Assembly (NCBI GenBank): GCA_025617745.1
Contig: CM046863.1
Span: 15,194,875-15,258,874, forward strand
From: Heliocidaris erythrogramma
Lineage: Eukaryota > Echinodermata > Echinoidea > Camarodonta > Echinometridae
DNA: 64,000 bases
Reading direction: 5' to 3'
Shown here: positions 35,431 to 47,594 of the stretch, in pieces
How the letters are laid out: each line of letters starts with the position of its first letter
How positions within the stretch are numbered: position 1 is the first letter of the stretch
Notes under the pieces: generated by a model
Told to the model about the DNA's origin: nothing
Databases searched by the model: none
What the model saw: only the letters and a program-made list of their open reading frames with translations
Translations under genes and position numbers: made by a program

Positions 35431-35624
35431 AACAAACCTGCTACTAACTGAGTGATATGTGAGTGATATGTGGTTTAAAGCCCTGTCAGCACCTAAGTGG
35501 GCTATATCCGGGTACCAGAAGTTGAGATTTCTTTCATAAGTTGAACCTTTGCAAATGCTCTTTTATATACTTTATCCTACGTTGGGGGTGTAATAGTTAA
35601 CTATATAAGCCTAACAATTCGGCT

Positions 35625-36316
35625 TTTTTAAAACCTATTACACTTTCTGAAATATTAAATATAGTTAAAGATATGAAAAATGAAACTAGTGCTGGAATTG
35701 ATTCAGTTAATATCAAAGTAGTTAAACATGTCATTTGTTCAATCAGTGAGCCTTTATGTGTTGTATTTAATCAAAGTCTGTCTAGTGGAACAGTGCCAAA
35801 TGATATGAAGGTTGCGCGAATAACCCCAATTCACAAGAAACGAAAAATTGATGATGTACACAATTATCGACCAGTTTCTGTTTTGAATATCTTCTCTATA
35901 ATCTTGGAACGATGCATTTACAAGCGATTACTAAATATTGTTTATAAGCATGATATCTTATTCAAAAAACAGTTTTGAGTTCAGAGAGGGGCACTCCACA
36001 TATACAGCAATCTTAGAATTAATACATAAAGTAAATCAAGCAATTGATAGAGGTGAATTTACCTTAGCAGTTTTTATTGATTTGTCTAAGGCTTTCGATG
36101 TAATCGATCATTCAATACTTTTAAGAAAATTACATTATTATGCAATAAGAGGATTACCACTCAAGTGGTTTTGTAGTTATCTTGAATCTAGAAAACAATT
36201 AACAGTACTAAACGGTATCAAATCTGAATATGAAACAGTTAGGTGTGGAGTGCCCCAGGGATCTATACTGAGTGCACTTCTTCTTTTTTATTTTTATAAA
36301 TGATATAATATTTTGT
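35625..36316 (+). mobile_element. CR1-like LINE, RT finger and palm fragment
   Basis: Reads ITLSEILNIVKDMKNETSAG (finger), MKVARITPIHKKRKIDDVHN, YRPVSVLNIFSIILER, FIDLSKAFDVIDHSILL (motif A) and RCGVPQGSIL (motif B). Frameshifts lie at about 35975 and 36285, the latter in a T run; the second frame gives FINDIIF, after which RT homology ends. The catalytic YADD block and C-terminus are missing. Just outside the foldback, in opposite orientation to its nearer RT fragment. Confidence 0.85.
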
Positions 36317-37705
36317 ACTTAATCCATTAATATGTAAAAGATATAAAAATTGTTTGCTCCTGAAATCTCATTTTCTCTCCTCTCCCTTTTTTTCAATCCA
36401 TCTGTCCTATCCGTAGTTTAAGATATTCATTCTATGTTTCTTGTTCTAAATGATTCAATTTCAACTACTATATGTATATTTTCAGGGAATCATCTTTGAT
36501 AAGCCTACAGGTTTTTTATGAGTCCCTCACTTCTTATATGTATTGTAAAATTTGATGTTTTTTAAGAAAGTGAAATAAATGAAATTAAATTAAATGAAAT
36601 CACGAACTTTGAGTTCAATGTTTATCGTCAGTAGCTAGTTTTCAGCGATTGGCGTGTACATTTCAGGACAGCCTCGCCAGACTTTCGGGCGACTGTCTTG
36701 GTGAATTTTCGGTCAAAACATCGATGCAGTTTCGAACTATTATGACATCCTAGACGTGTAAAACCCCATAATTGTTATACCATCAACGATCAAAATCAAT
36801 TCAGATGTGAAATAAAATATTAATCTCCATTTTTTCATAGGCTCTAAGCTATATGTACGAACGACCCAGGGGGATCCTTGTTCAGGGGATGAAAACGGTC
36901 AACACGAGGGCAGTTATAATTTGATTTGTATGTAATTTATTAACTATTTGTTTTCCCCGTATGTATTTGTTTACTTTTTTTTTTATTTTTATAAATGATA
37001 TAATATTTTCTTTTTTTTAATTTTTATAAATGATATAATATTTTATACTTAATCCATTAATATGTAAAAGATATAAAAATTGTTTGCTCCTGAAATCTCA
37101 TTTTCTCTCCTCTCCCTTTTTTTCAATCCATCTGTCCTATCCGTAGTTTAAGATATTCATTCTATGTTTCTTGTTCTAAATGATTCAATTTCAACTACTA
37201 TATGTATATTTTCAGGGAATCATCTTTGATAAGCCTACAGGTTTTTTATGAGTCCCTCACTTCTTATATGTATTGTAAAATTTGATGTTTTTTAAGAAAG
37301 TGAAATAAATGAAATTAAATTAAATGAAATCACGAACTTTGAGTTCAATGTTTATCGTCAATAGCTAGTTTTCAGCGATTGGCGTGTACATTTCAGGACA
37401 GCCTCGCCAGACTTTCGGGCGACTGTCTTGGTGAATTTTCGGTCAAAACATCGATGCAGTTTCGAACTATTATGACATCCTAGACGTGTAAAACCCCATA
37501 ATTGTTATACCATCAACGATCAAAATCAATTCAGATGTGAAATAAAATATTAATCTCCATTTTTTCATAGGCTCTAAGCTATATGTACGAACGACCCAGG
37601 GGGATCCTTGTTCAGGGGATGAAAACGGTCAACACGAGGGCAGTTATAATTTGATTTGTATGTAATTTATTAACTATTTGTTTTCCCCGTATGTATTTGT
37701 TTATT
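36286..37705. repeat. Near-identical 730-bp tandem duplication
   Basis: 36286-36975 is repeated at 37016-37705 at a constant offset of 730 bp with only isolated differences (for example tcgtcagtag versus tcgtcaatag). A partial third copy of tttataaatgatataatatt lies at the junction (36985-37010). The unit begins inside the RT-derived sequence and includes an AT-rich, LINE-3'-UTR-like tail. Confidence 0.93.
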
Positions 37706-38327
37706 ATTTGCTTGATTATTTTACAAGATTATTTTACAAGAATTTTTTCTTTGTATTTAGTATTCACGTCTTTTTCCTTCTTAAATTATTGTTTGACAGG
37801 GAGATGCTTTTTTGCCTGAGTCTACCAAATCTACAAAGAAAGTGGAAAATGACAAATCAGGAGAGGATGGTAGACACTAGCGTACCCAAGGAGGGGGGGG
37901 GGGGGGGGGCAAGGGGGGCAGACAACTTCCCTTTTTTCTCTTTTTTTTCTTTTGCTTGTCGGAGAATTCTTGGATGAAATCTGGACCCCATAAAATCTGA
38001 TATCCCCCCCCCCCCCCCACTGAGCAAATTTGGCAGGGCTGGTGAGAATGAAAAAAAATTCTCGCCAACCCCCAATTGTTTGTTTCTCTCTTATATCAAT
38101 AGAGTCTTGAAAATTAGAGGTGGAAATGTGCCCAGAATATGTCGTGAGTGAAGGGTAATATGCAAATCGTGTAATGAACAGTGTATCAGAAGACTTGTAA
38201 GGGTGAGAGAGAACTGAAGACGAAAAGTTGTGTGAATGTGCTTGTTATGTATATGTTAATGTTGAATAAAAATGAATGATGAAGTGGTGTAAATGAAAGG
38301 TACAGGAGCTGAACTGCAAATTGTCAT
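37706..38327. other. No gene recognised; G/C runs
   Basis: G run at 37892-37909 and C run at 38005-38018; the actagcgtacccaagg start near 37875 recalls a hAT-like end, but no matching partner is clear. Confidence 0.4.
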
Positions 38328-38481
38328 CAGTGGCGGATCCAGGAATTTGAAATGGGGTGGGGGCGTCAGCGGAGAGGGAGCGGGACGGGGTATCCCCCTC
38401 CAACGGTAAAAATCATAAAACAGAAAAATTAAGATGGGGGGGGGGGGGGGGTCTTGGTGCCCCAGCCTGGATCTGCCATTG
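38328..38481. mobile_element. Small hAT-like MITE (154 bp)
   Basis: Ends cagtggcggatccagg and cctggatctgccattg, with a G run at 38436-38452. The target duplication is not clean (gtcat versus gtaat). Confidence 0.65.
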
Positions 38482-39535
38482 GTAATGCATACAAAGCATT
38501 TTAATTTTACTCCTCCATGTAGGAGATTAATGGTCTACTTTAAATGGTTGAACATTTCAATTTGTTAGAATTTGAAATTTTGAACCCTTCTTAGATTCTG
38601 AGATGCACATCGGTTCCAAATTCAATTAAGTTCATGATGTGTACATTATACCAATCACATGGAAAATGCAGATTTTCAACACCTATTGTTGTCTATTTGG
38701 CCAATATTAGGTTTTTATTTTTTCCGTTAAGTATTAACAGTCAAATAATGAAAAAGAAAAGGTTACAATGAAATACACTGAAAAGTTTGTGAAGAAGTGA
38801 ATATTCATGTAATAAGAAATCGAAAAAATAATTGGAAACTTGATAGATGCGTCTGCATATCTCCAGTATGCATCGGCCTATGTTAGAATAATTAGTAATC
38901 TGTGACCTCTGACACTTGACCACTGCAACCAAAATTTAATCAGTTAATGTTTTCTGTACACATACTTAATCCAAGTTTTGTTAATTTCATGGATATTGAC
39001 CTCTATGACTTTAAACCTTTGACCTACTAACATCAAAATATAATTTTAAAATGGTAATCATATGCTCTGTAGATAAACTTACCTTTATACACATTATTTA
39101 TAGGAAATATCAATTAGCATGTGGAAAAATAAGCACCTAGTTGCAACAGCTAAGAAATATAAAACCAATAGATTTTCCACAAGAAAAACATAGAGTTATA
39201 TTTTCTATGTTGTGTTTAAATCGTCAAAAAAATTTATGTTCCTGAGACTATTAAAATGCCAAAAAAAAAAGAAAAAAATATTCTCTCTAAAATCAGGCTT
39301 TTGCTAATTTTGACTTAACATTTGATCCGGATCAATTGTAAAGTTCGAGGAAGATACAATGGAATGACGTCATAACATAAAATCGATATCAATCGCAACT
39401 TCTTTATGTTACAGAGATACAATCAATTGTAAAGATATAACTGATTCGAGGAGATACGATCGATTTTAGGGAGATACAATCAATTGTAAGTCTTTAGGTT
39501 ACAGGGCTCCGAGTTCGCAATTTTTAAAATGATAA
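38482..39535. other. No gene recognised
   Basis: AT-rich. The words gatacaatcaattgtaa recur three times at 39400-39510. Confidence 0.4.
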
Positions 39536-39539
39536 TACA

Positions 39540-41290
39540 GCAGCATGGTATAGACAAATTCGGATTTTTTCAAATAGTAGAAAGCATATTCAAATTGAAA
39601 TACCAAATATTGATCCGAACGATCCTAATAAATCCAAAGATATTGCTGGCCATATCAATCAGCATTTCTTAGATGTGGCAACAGATCTTCCAAGTCTTAA
39701 CATGAATGACTTACCTGCTTTATACCTGACAGCTCAGGAAACCTGTCCTATTGTACAACGTTACGAAGTATTTAGGCAACTGAGTACCTTAAATCAACAA
39801 AAGTCTGGTATTAGTGAAGACTTACCTGTTAGAAATCTTCGAGGGTTTGCCAGGAATTATGCTTACCACTTACTGATATCTCGAAACCTCTTTTCAGTTG
39901 TCAGTCGTACCATATCAGTGGAAACAATCGGAAATTGTGCCCATTCTTAATTGTCAACCAGCAACACCACAGAATTTAAAGCCCATAGCACTTACTAGTT
40001 ATTTTGCAAAAATAGCAGAGTCGTTTACATGTAAATGGTTGTTGGAAGACATATCAAATCAAATTGATATTGACCAATATGGAAATCGCCAAGGTCTATC
40101 GACAAATCATTACTTAATTCGATTACTTCACCTGATTCATAAATGCAGAAAATTATCAGTCTATATCTAAACTTATGTTTACAGACTCCTCAAAAGCGTT
40201 CGATTGTATAGATCATAATATCCTTGCTAAAAAGTTAATGCACCTTCATGTCCGGCCTTGCCATATTTCATGGATTTTAAATTTTCTTCAATATCGTCAA
40301 CAACGAGGGAAATATCTTGGTCAGTTTTCAGATTGGTCAATATCCCATGCTGGTATAGGACAAGGTACAAAATTAGGACCAATTCTCTTTCTCATAATGA
40401 TCAATGATGCTTGTGTTAACCCAAACGTACCATACTACAAGTATGTCGACGATCTTATACATTAGTTAAAAGTCGTAAGTCGTCACATCCATCTAAATTA
40501 CAAGATATTTTGTCTGACTTTTACCAATGTTCTCTTCGACAAAATATGACTCTCAACCCATCGAAATGTCATTGTATGCATGTGTCTTTTTCAAAGAATG
40601 ATGTTCAACAGAGACATCTTTTTATTTGGGGTGTGTGTTTGAATAATGTACACAAAGCAAAGATGTTAGGAATTACTGTACAGTGTAATTTGAAATGGGA
40701 CAGTCATATATCAGACCTCAGAGCCCTCACATGTCGTAGCAACAGAAAATGTTATATGCTTCGTTGTCTTAAAACATACAGCTTACCACTTTGTGATGTA
40801 ATAACGGTCTACAAGGGATACATTCGCCCAATATTGGATTATTGTGTACCTGTCTTTAATGGAAACCTTGTTAGGTGATCAATACATTAACTATGACAAA
40901 GCTCTGGAAGTGTGTACTTTACAGCTTTGAAGACGTGAATAATTGTGTGCTAGTTTTGCCTTGTCTCTTGCCAATAGCCCAATTTTTAATGAATGGTTTC
41001 TCACTCATGGTCACTCATGGTCACCCATGTAGATTATTCATTACGGAGAAGGACAAAGTATCGCCGATTTAACTGTAAAAACTAAACGTCATAAAAATAG
41101 CGCAATGTCATATTTAATTGATCTGCTAAATTCTATCTGATCAGTGTTAAATAGTCAGAAAATTTATTGTCTGCTTCAAATAGTTTTAAGTATTTTGAAT
41201 ATTTTCGTTATTTATTTATTATAAATTGGTCACTTGTGATGTCTCTTTTAAATGTTTTTATTCAATAAAGTTTGTGGGTGATTCATGACA
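39540..41290 (+). mobile_element. CR1/Jockey-like LINE, copy B: ORF2 RT domain to 3' end
   Basis: Longest LINE here. Order: IAGHINQHFLDVATDLPSLN linker; STLNQQKSGIS (RT finger); WKQSEIVPIL; LKPIALTSYFAKIAE; DSSKAFDCIDHNIL (motif A); GIGQGTKLGPILF (motif B); YKYVDDL (motif C, 40440); SLRQNMTLNPSKCH; YKGYIRPILDYCVPVF; then a C-terminal tail to the TGA near 41140. Frameshifts near 39870-39930, 40170 and 40460, and stops in the tail, kill it. AATAAA at 41264-41269 may be its poly(A) signal. The endonuclease part is missing. Same family as copy A. Confidence 0.88.
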
Positions 41291-41349
41291 TATCTATAAC
41301 AACAGCTCAGACGGTGTTTTTGGTTTTAACTGATGTCCATGTAAACACG

Positions 41350-41580
41350 TGGTAAATTGGACAGTACTACTGCAGTACTCCTGAGGTATTACTGCAGTAT
41401 TACTGCGGTACTACTAGGGTACAAGTACTGCAGTATTACTACAGTACCGGTACAGCACGAGTACTGCAGGACTATTGCTGTGCCGGTACTGCAGGACTAC
41501 TGCGGTACCGGTACCGCAGTACTTCTGCAGTATTAGTACTGCAGGGTGCTTGTACTGCAGTACTAGTACCGAAGTACTAC
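41350..41580. repeat. Array of gtactgcagtac-type palindromic units
   Basis: About 230 bp composed of variants of tactgcagtact, actgcggtac and accggtac. Most 10-12 bp units are themselves near-palindromic. Confidence 0.85.
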
Positions 41581-41980
41581 ATTATTCAAAACCAAAATTA
41601 CACGAGTTTGTAATATTTTGTTTTCCCCTATATAAAAAGAGAAAGAAATGATTGATAAAAGAAAGGTGCATTATACAGCATTAGTTCAAAAGTTAAAGAT
41701 CAAAGCCAGACATTCATGAAGGGGCATATCTTGTTTTAGGAAAATTAGTAATTCTCCATAGGGCACTTTAATTTGTTTACAGCAGTTGAGTGAGGAAATA
41801 GTAATAACAGCTTGTCTTGCACCATTGGATTTTCTCACAAATGGCTGCCTTTTTTTTCCAACAGCTTCACAGCATATAAATAATTATAAAAATATAAATG
41901 TTGATTTTTCTTCTTATCTTTCGATTTTATTTCATATCAACTATATAGTTTGCGCTTATGCATAAAGCACCATACAGTCA

Positions 41981-42091
41981 AGCGGGTGATCAACTTTACA
42001 GTAGTTTACAGTCATTTGCAGTCAGCTATATGTAAAAATTATGCAAATGACTGTAAATGACTACAGTTGACTTAAGCTGATCACCGGCTTA
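41981..42091. repeat. 111-bp imperfect hairpin
   Basis: The outer stem gggtgatca pairs with tgatcaccg, and the inner stem tttacagtcatttgca with tgcaaatgactgtaaa. The loop is about 20 nt. Confidence 0.75.
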
Positions 42092-42634
42092 ACTGTAGTT
42101 TGTGACAAATAATCATGTAGCAATGAGCAATCACGTGCATAAGCCTACCTAACTTGATAGAAATGCTTAACTGCTGTAAATGTTGTTAAAACAAGGAACA
42201 AAAACAAAATGCTGCGAGTATTTCTGACACTGCCTATAGTGAGTCAGTTGGATTTAAAATGAATGTTGTACATGTATAAAGTTATATCATGGCATCATAA
42301 GGTTAAAATGAGATTAAAAGACCACATTCTTTGTTACGTAAACAAACCTTGAACAATACTCTTTTGATACATAATACACTGTAACATAATTATGCAGTGG
42401 AACCTTGTTATAACGAGCACCTTCTTCCCAAATAACCGTAAATAAAGCCAGTTCTTTGACCCCATCTGACAGCAGGTAGGGGTGGGATCATATCTTGGCC
42501 GTGGACAGAGCGAAAAATTTGAAATTTGGCACGTACCTAGCGCAATTAAGTCATAAAGATGTAGTCACGAAATGTTGATAGTGAATCTGAACATGTTTTT
42601 AGTCATGCACATTCATGTTAATTTCATGGGCCCT

Positions 42635-42950
42635 AATTTGATCCAGGTGCACCGTTTGAACATAGAATTCCTGAGCCATATTTTCAATTATATTAAATAA
42701 AATTTAATTAAAGTCGTCTTGATATTGTCATAAAAATATTTGGCACATTTTAATGAGACTTATTTCTATGTTTTTGTTAGGAATAAGTATTCAATTTGAT
42801 CCAGGTGCACCGTTTGAACATAGAATTCCTGAGCCATATTTTCAATTATATTAAATAAAATTTAATTAAAGTCGTCTTGATATTGTCATAAAAATATTTC
42901 GCACATTTTAATGAGACTTATTTCTATGTTTTTGTTAGGAATAAGTATTC
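42635..42950. repeat. 158-bp tandem duplication
   Basis: 42635-42792 and 42793-42950 are nearly identical (one clear change, ttggcac versus ttcgcac). Recent duplication. Confidence 0.93.
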
Positions 42951-44309
42951 AATATCAATCAAGCAATTAATATAATTTTAGAACCCAAAATAGATCTATA
43001 GCATAAAGGGCTATGCTACATGTTTTGTACACAAATCCAGAAATTCTCAAATTTTGAACAGACATATGATTACGAAAAGAAATAGCGTCAAAAGACATTC
43101 CTTTGATCCCTTAACTATTGCCCAGCCCTGGATTCTACGAGGCCTCTAACAAAAATCAGGTCCACCTGTGATCAAAATATTGCTGGACCAGTTTTGTAAC
43201 TCCCAACTGCTTACGACTACATATAAAAAATGTAGTCTGAATTAAAGAGGCTTCACGATGATATTGCATGAAACAAAATTATAACATTGTAAAAGTAAGC
43301 TCTCATATTCATTATGTGCTTTTGGATGTAGGCTAGTTCTGTAAGGTGGACTTGAATTAGATTGTGTAGCACTGGGAGGTAGATTTGTTATTCGAATGAG
43401 TTCGGAGAGGTACCTGGATAATGCACCAGAATCTTTTGTTGAGTAATAATACAATGAAACGATTGTGCTTGATATGATGAATGGTGGCATGAAGCACTAC
43501 ATATCCAGAGGGAAGCGCAGGGAAGGCATGGGAAACAACATCAACATCAACATGTCTTTTCTTTCGGTGAAACAAAAATTGATAAGTTCTTGCAATAAAT
43601 CGGAAGTGGCGTCGCCTATCCCTTTTAAAAAGAACTAAGAAAGGAATGGGACAAAAATGTTCAACTCATCCCACAGATACTCCCCTTTCTTGTGTTTGTG
43701 TGTGTGTGAGTGTTTCTCTTTTTTTTTATTCTTCCAACATTTCTTTTCAAATTCAGCGGATCACACTATTGTTCCGAGTTATTAGACGTAAACCTCCGCA
43801 GTATTATCTGATCGCCTGATTCAAATGTGAGAGCTTTCATCTTGCTCACTCACTGTAAAGATCTCATAATAACAGTCTTCCATTTAAATTGCATACACCA
43901 CGGTGAAGTGCACTTTGAAGTTTCCATGTGGCAAAACTGTTTTTGCAGCACGTGTTTGTTTAAAGGCTTCTTTATGTTATAAACCCAGAATATGAACTGC
44001 ATTTAGTATTAATGATTTTACTTCCTCATGAGCAAGTCCCATACGTTGTGTACCACATCTAAGATTTCTGTATATATCTGATTACTATATCAAGCTGATA
44101 GTCCTAATAGAGTTCAAATCAGAAAAAAAACGTAAACATCACTGGAAAATTTTGTGTCAATTTATATTCAGAATTGAAAAAGAAAATTCCATAATACTTG
44201 GTACCATGTGGGACATACCATGGACTTGGGCTGATATAAAATCAGAGTGCAGAATGCTAAGGATCCCATAAACTAATCGGTCAGTACTAGATGAGTTACA
44301 GTTCCCTGG

Positions 44310-44460
44310 AGGCCATGGTTGTGAAACAAAGACCTCTCTTCTTTGGACACATTATTAAGATCAAATGGTATGGAGCTGGACATTATACGTGGAAAAGAAC
44401 AAGGTAAAAGGAGAAGAGGAAGGTGAAGGATTGGATGGATAGAAGGAAATTGTTGTTGTC
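44310..44460 (+). mobile_element. Short LINE-like tail fragment
   Basis: In broken frames, reads RPLFFGHIIK and RGKEQGKRRRGR, like the common LGHV.R..(17).GK..GKR.RGR tail after an RT domain. Very short and degenerate. The minus-strand open frame over this stretch is a shadow. Confidence 0.4.
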
Positions 44461-45780
44461 CATTCTGATGATAAAACAGACCTTTTTGTCCATGATCCAT
44501 TATAGGTAACTTATTTTTACATATTGGCCTCCCATTAAAAAAAAAAGTTGGTTTAACCATAAATGTTGAGAATAAGTGTTGAGAATAGGGATACTTTAAG
44601 TATTTCAAGGACAAAGCAAATGTACATCACACATCTTGACTGCATCTTTAACAATTCATAACTTCCTTTAGTCTTTCCGATTTATCTCAATCTGTCATTA
44701 ATAAGTCTGATGTTTCTGCTTTTATCCAAGCCAACTTTTGAGAAGAAAACACGTGTACAAGTTAGACACCATTTAATTCCGTTTAAGGCGTTTATTTACA
44801 AAGGCAGTGTATGCCTGAACATGACAAAATGTGATGATCATTAAAACTACGAACAATGTCATGAAACATAACTAAATAAAAACACACAAATATAAATGCA
44901 CAAGAACTTTGGTAACATGCTAAGCTAACTGAAAAAGCTATGGGGATCTCTGATCGCGTTATAACCAGGCATGATTGTAGTTCCTTCCCATGATTACGTG
45001 ACCCAGCCGCAAAACAGTAGCTCCCGAGAGTATTCCCCCAAATCTTGGGGATTGTGCCCCCTTCTCAGTCATAATTGTAGGAGCGTATACTTTCTATTGA
45101 TACTACTGATCCCACAGGTTTCAAATTATATCAGAATCTAACCTCCATAAAGGCTGTAAGTACAATAGAATCTCGTCTGGTCTATAATTCTAGCAACTTA
45201 TCAACTGCAACCTTTCCTATCCTTACACCTGAACTCTATGCGTCCACGACAAAACAATAGAAAACGCTATTATGCAATCAAATAATATTATGTATCGAGG
45301 ATACCAAGGAAATTATCTCTTTACATCGAAACCTTCTCATATCAGAGCTAAAAAACACAAAAACAAACAAAAAATAATATAATAGAAAGAAGTAGGACAA
45401 GCAAAATTACCTTGTTATAATGAGAGTTTGATATAACAGTGTTCTTTATAACGAGGTTCTACTGTAAATGCTAAATTCTGCGACAAGTAGGCCCAGGGGG
45501 AAAAAATATACAAAACTCGATGAGAAAAAAAATTCTCTGGAAATCCTTTGGGTCCACTTTTGGAAAAATAACCCTATCACAAATTCCATCGAATACGTAC
45601 GCACACAGACCCACTCACAGATCTATGTTTTCTATTGTTCCAATTTCAACCGATGACTCCACTATTGAATTGCCTCACAAAATTCATTGACGGAATAAAC
45701 CTCACCAATTGTTGACAACCGATGACCCATTGTTCTCTTTGTTCGATGTCATCGGTTTGAGTGCCTATGCATGTACACAC

Positions 45781-45810
45781 CCACACACACACACACATAT
45801 ATATATATAA
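45781..45810. repeat. (CA)n(TA)n microsatellite
   Basis: CA units passing into TA units. Confidence 0.85.
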
Positions 45811-46296
45811 AATAATAATTGGAAATTTTTCGTGGTGAAGACGCAAGCTAGAATAACTCCTCTAAGCACAAGCCAAGGCTCAAGCCCCGCACAACCTGCG
45901 AAAACACTCCTGTGTATAAGCACTTCGCATTCATGGGCAACTGCCCTTACTTATATAAGTATGCATACATAACTGTCACCCGCTCCACAAACGGAATGCA
46001 GGCAAATACATGTAATATTTTACTGGCTTATAAGCACACCTCAATCTCACCCAAATCCCCAAACGTAGAGTATGCCATATAATTAACTTCCCTTATTGTC
46101 ACTGCCCTGTTAAGAACCAGTAGAAAAGCAGCTAAGGAAGATCTACAATTAAAGACGCAATCAACATGCCTTAACACTTTGGCATTATTTTAAGTAATTT
46201 AATCGAGTCATAATCCTTTTAAACATTCCAATTACCAAAAGAATTTTGCATCAAATGAAATGAATTGATTATTTTACAATCTGTGATTTGACATAA
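45811..46296. other. No gene recognised
   Basis: AT-rich, no convincing open frame or repeat. Confidence 0.4.
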
Positions 46297-46304
46297 CCCA
46301 AGAT

Positions 46305-46523
46305 CAGGGGCCTGGGAGCCGGGGGTGAAAAAAAAAATCGGGGGGGGGGGGGGGGGAGGGCAGCACCCCCTGGAAGGATACTGGGGGTACTGTAGCTTAA
46401 TTTTTTTTTTTTTTTTTTTTGCTTGTCAGAGATTGTTGGACTTAAAAAGGGACACTAAAATGCTGAGGATCTTTCTTTTTTGTTCACACCACCCCCAGTA
46501 ACAAAATCGTTCCCAGGTGCCTG
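46305..46523. mobile_element. hAT-like MITE with exact 8-bp TSD (219 bp)
   Basis: Starts caggggcctgggagcc and ends cgttcccaggtgcctg. Flanked by exact cccaagat at 46297-46304 and 46524-46531. A G run (46340-46356) and a T run lie inside. Non-coding. Confidence 0.88.
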
Positions 46524-46835
46524 CCCAAGATACATTTTACTCAAATTTGATTTAACTACGAACCGGTTGACACGGACTCATTAAGTAACCCATTCATACA
46601 CCCAAGCACAATCATACAAAACCAGACTAGGAAAGACCTGACAATGTATTCGCGGATGGGGCCCCGTAATACGCTGAAAGCGAGAACAACCTGTGCTAAC
46701 AGTCTCTTTGGTCTCGTCGTCGAATGGAGAGCTTACATGGTGCGTCGAGGTCGGCGACATGGGCGACGACTCACGATGACCACTGGCGACGACCCTCGTT
46801 GACGACAGTTCTGACATCTGAACCAAAGATCAGTC

Positions 46836-47534
46836 TATGTGTTGTCGAGTGGACTTCGACGTTGAATGATTCCATCCCGGAATTAAAACTCTGTTCGAAA
46901 TAACAAGTCAAATTCCATCTTTAACGTCATCATTATTACCAATTCCCTTCAACGCACAAACACAACCATACGCATGCACACCTCCAACATTATGTCAGTT
47001 TGATAATTCTATCCTTATTGACAGATGACAATATTGTTATAAAATCTTAATTATATGTAATTAAATTTTTTCTCCTCTGGTGAATAATTAATTCCACCGT
47101 ACGTAATAACAATTTTTATTTAAACTATCATAATATTTTGTCGGTTCAAGTCATAATTATGTTTATTTTAATCTTTTAAGGATATGTGTTTTCGAGTGGA
47201 CTTCGACATTGAATGATTCGATCCCGGAATAAAAACTCTGTTCGAAATAACAAGTCAAACTCCATCTTTAACGTCATCATTATTACCAATCCCTTTCAAC
47301 GCACAAGCACTCACAACCATACGCATGCACACCTCCAACATAATGTCAGTTTGATAATTCTATCCTTGTTGAAAGCTGACAATATTGTTATAAAATCTTA
47401 ATTACATGTAATTACATTTTTTCTCCTCTGGTGAATAATTAATTCCACAGTACGTAATAACAATTTTTATTTAAACGCTCATAATATTTTGTCGGTTCAA
47501 GTCATAATTATGTTTATTTTAATCTTTTAAGGAT
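46836..47534. repeat. 347-bp tandem duplication
   Basis: 46836-47182 and 47183-47534 match at an offset of 347 bp with a few substitutions and small indels; both begin near cgagtggacttcgac and end at ttttaatcttttaagga. No sequence lies between them, which argues against a pair of LTRs. Confidence 0.92.
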
Positions 47535-47594
47535 ACAACTGCAATTCCTAAAGATTCTGTGCTAAGCAAAAGACAACAAAGATTAATAAAGGAG

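Larger units (their letters stand above)
26375..35440. mobile_element. Giant foldback structure, about 9 kb
   Basis: Left-arm sequence from 26375 is repeated in inverted order to about 35370. Matching blocks: 26375-27480 with 34213-35370; 27480-27880 with 33500-33944; 31603-31780 with 33310-33490; 32443-32842 with 32932-33290. The loop is 32843-32931. The gaps are later insertions. Each outer end carries tandem units with ggccgcacagaa and ctaacagcgctgttag words. Both arms carry the same RT fragment. Sea urchin TU elements are a known foldback class with repeated outer domains; kinship is possible but untested. Confidence 0.75.
42395..45464. mobile_element. pogo/Tigger-like inverted-repeat element, decayed (3.07 kb)
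   Basis: Left end cagtggaaccttgttataac, right complement cagtagaacctcgttataaa, with further similarity for a few bases. CAGTnGAACCTCGTTATAACGA-type ends are characteristic of pogo/Tigger transposons. The right end is followed by TA, but the left is preceded by tg, so the TA duplication is damaged. I found no DDE transposase; the interior holds a tandem duplication and a LINE-like fragment. Confidence 0.6.

Noticed and set aside
36286-37705. Pair of LTRs of a retrovirus-like element
   Set aside because: The copies are adjacent with no internal region, primer site or gag-pol sequence, and they start inside a non-LTR RT fragment.
43242-43575. Protein-coding frames on the minus strand
   Set aside because: Two overlapping frames with no motif inside a decayed inverted-repeat element.
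46836-47534. LTR pair
   Set aside because: No internal sequence between the copies; a simple tandem duplication explains them.
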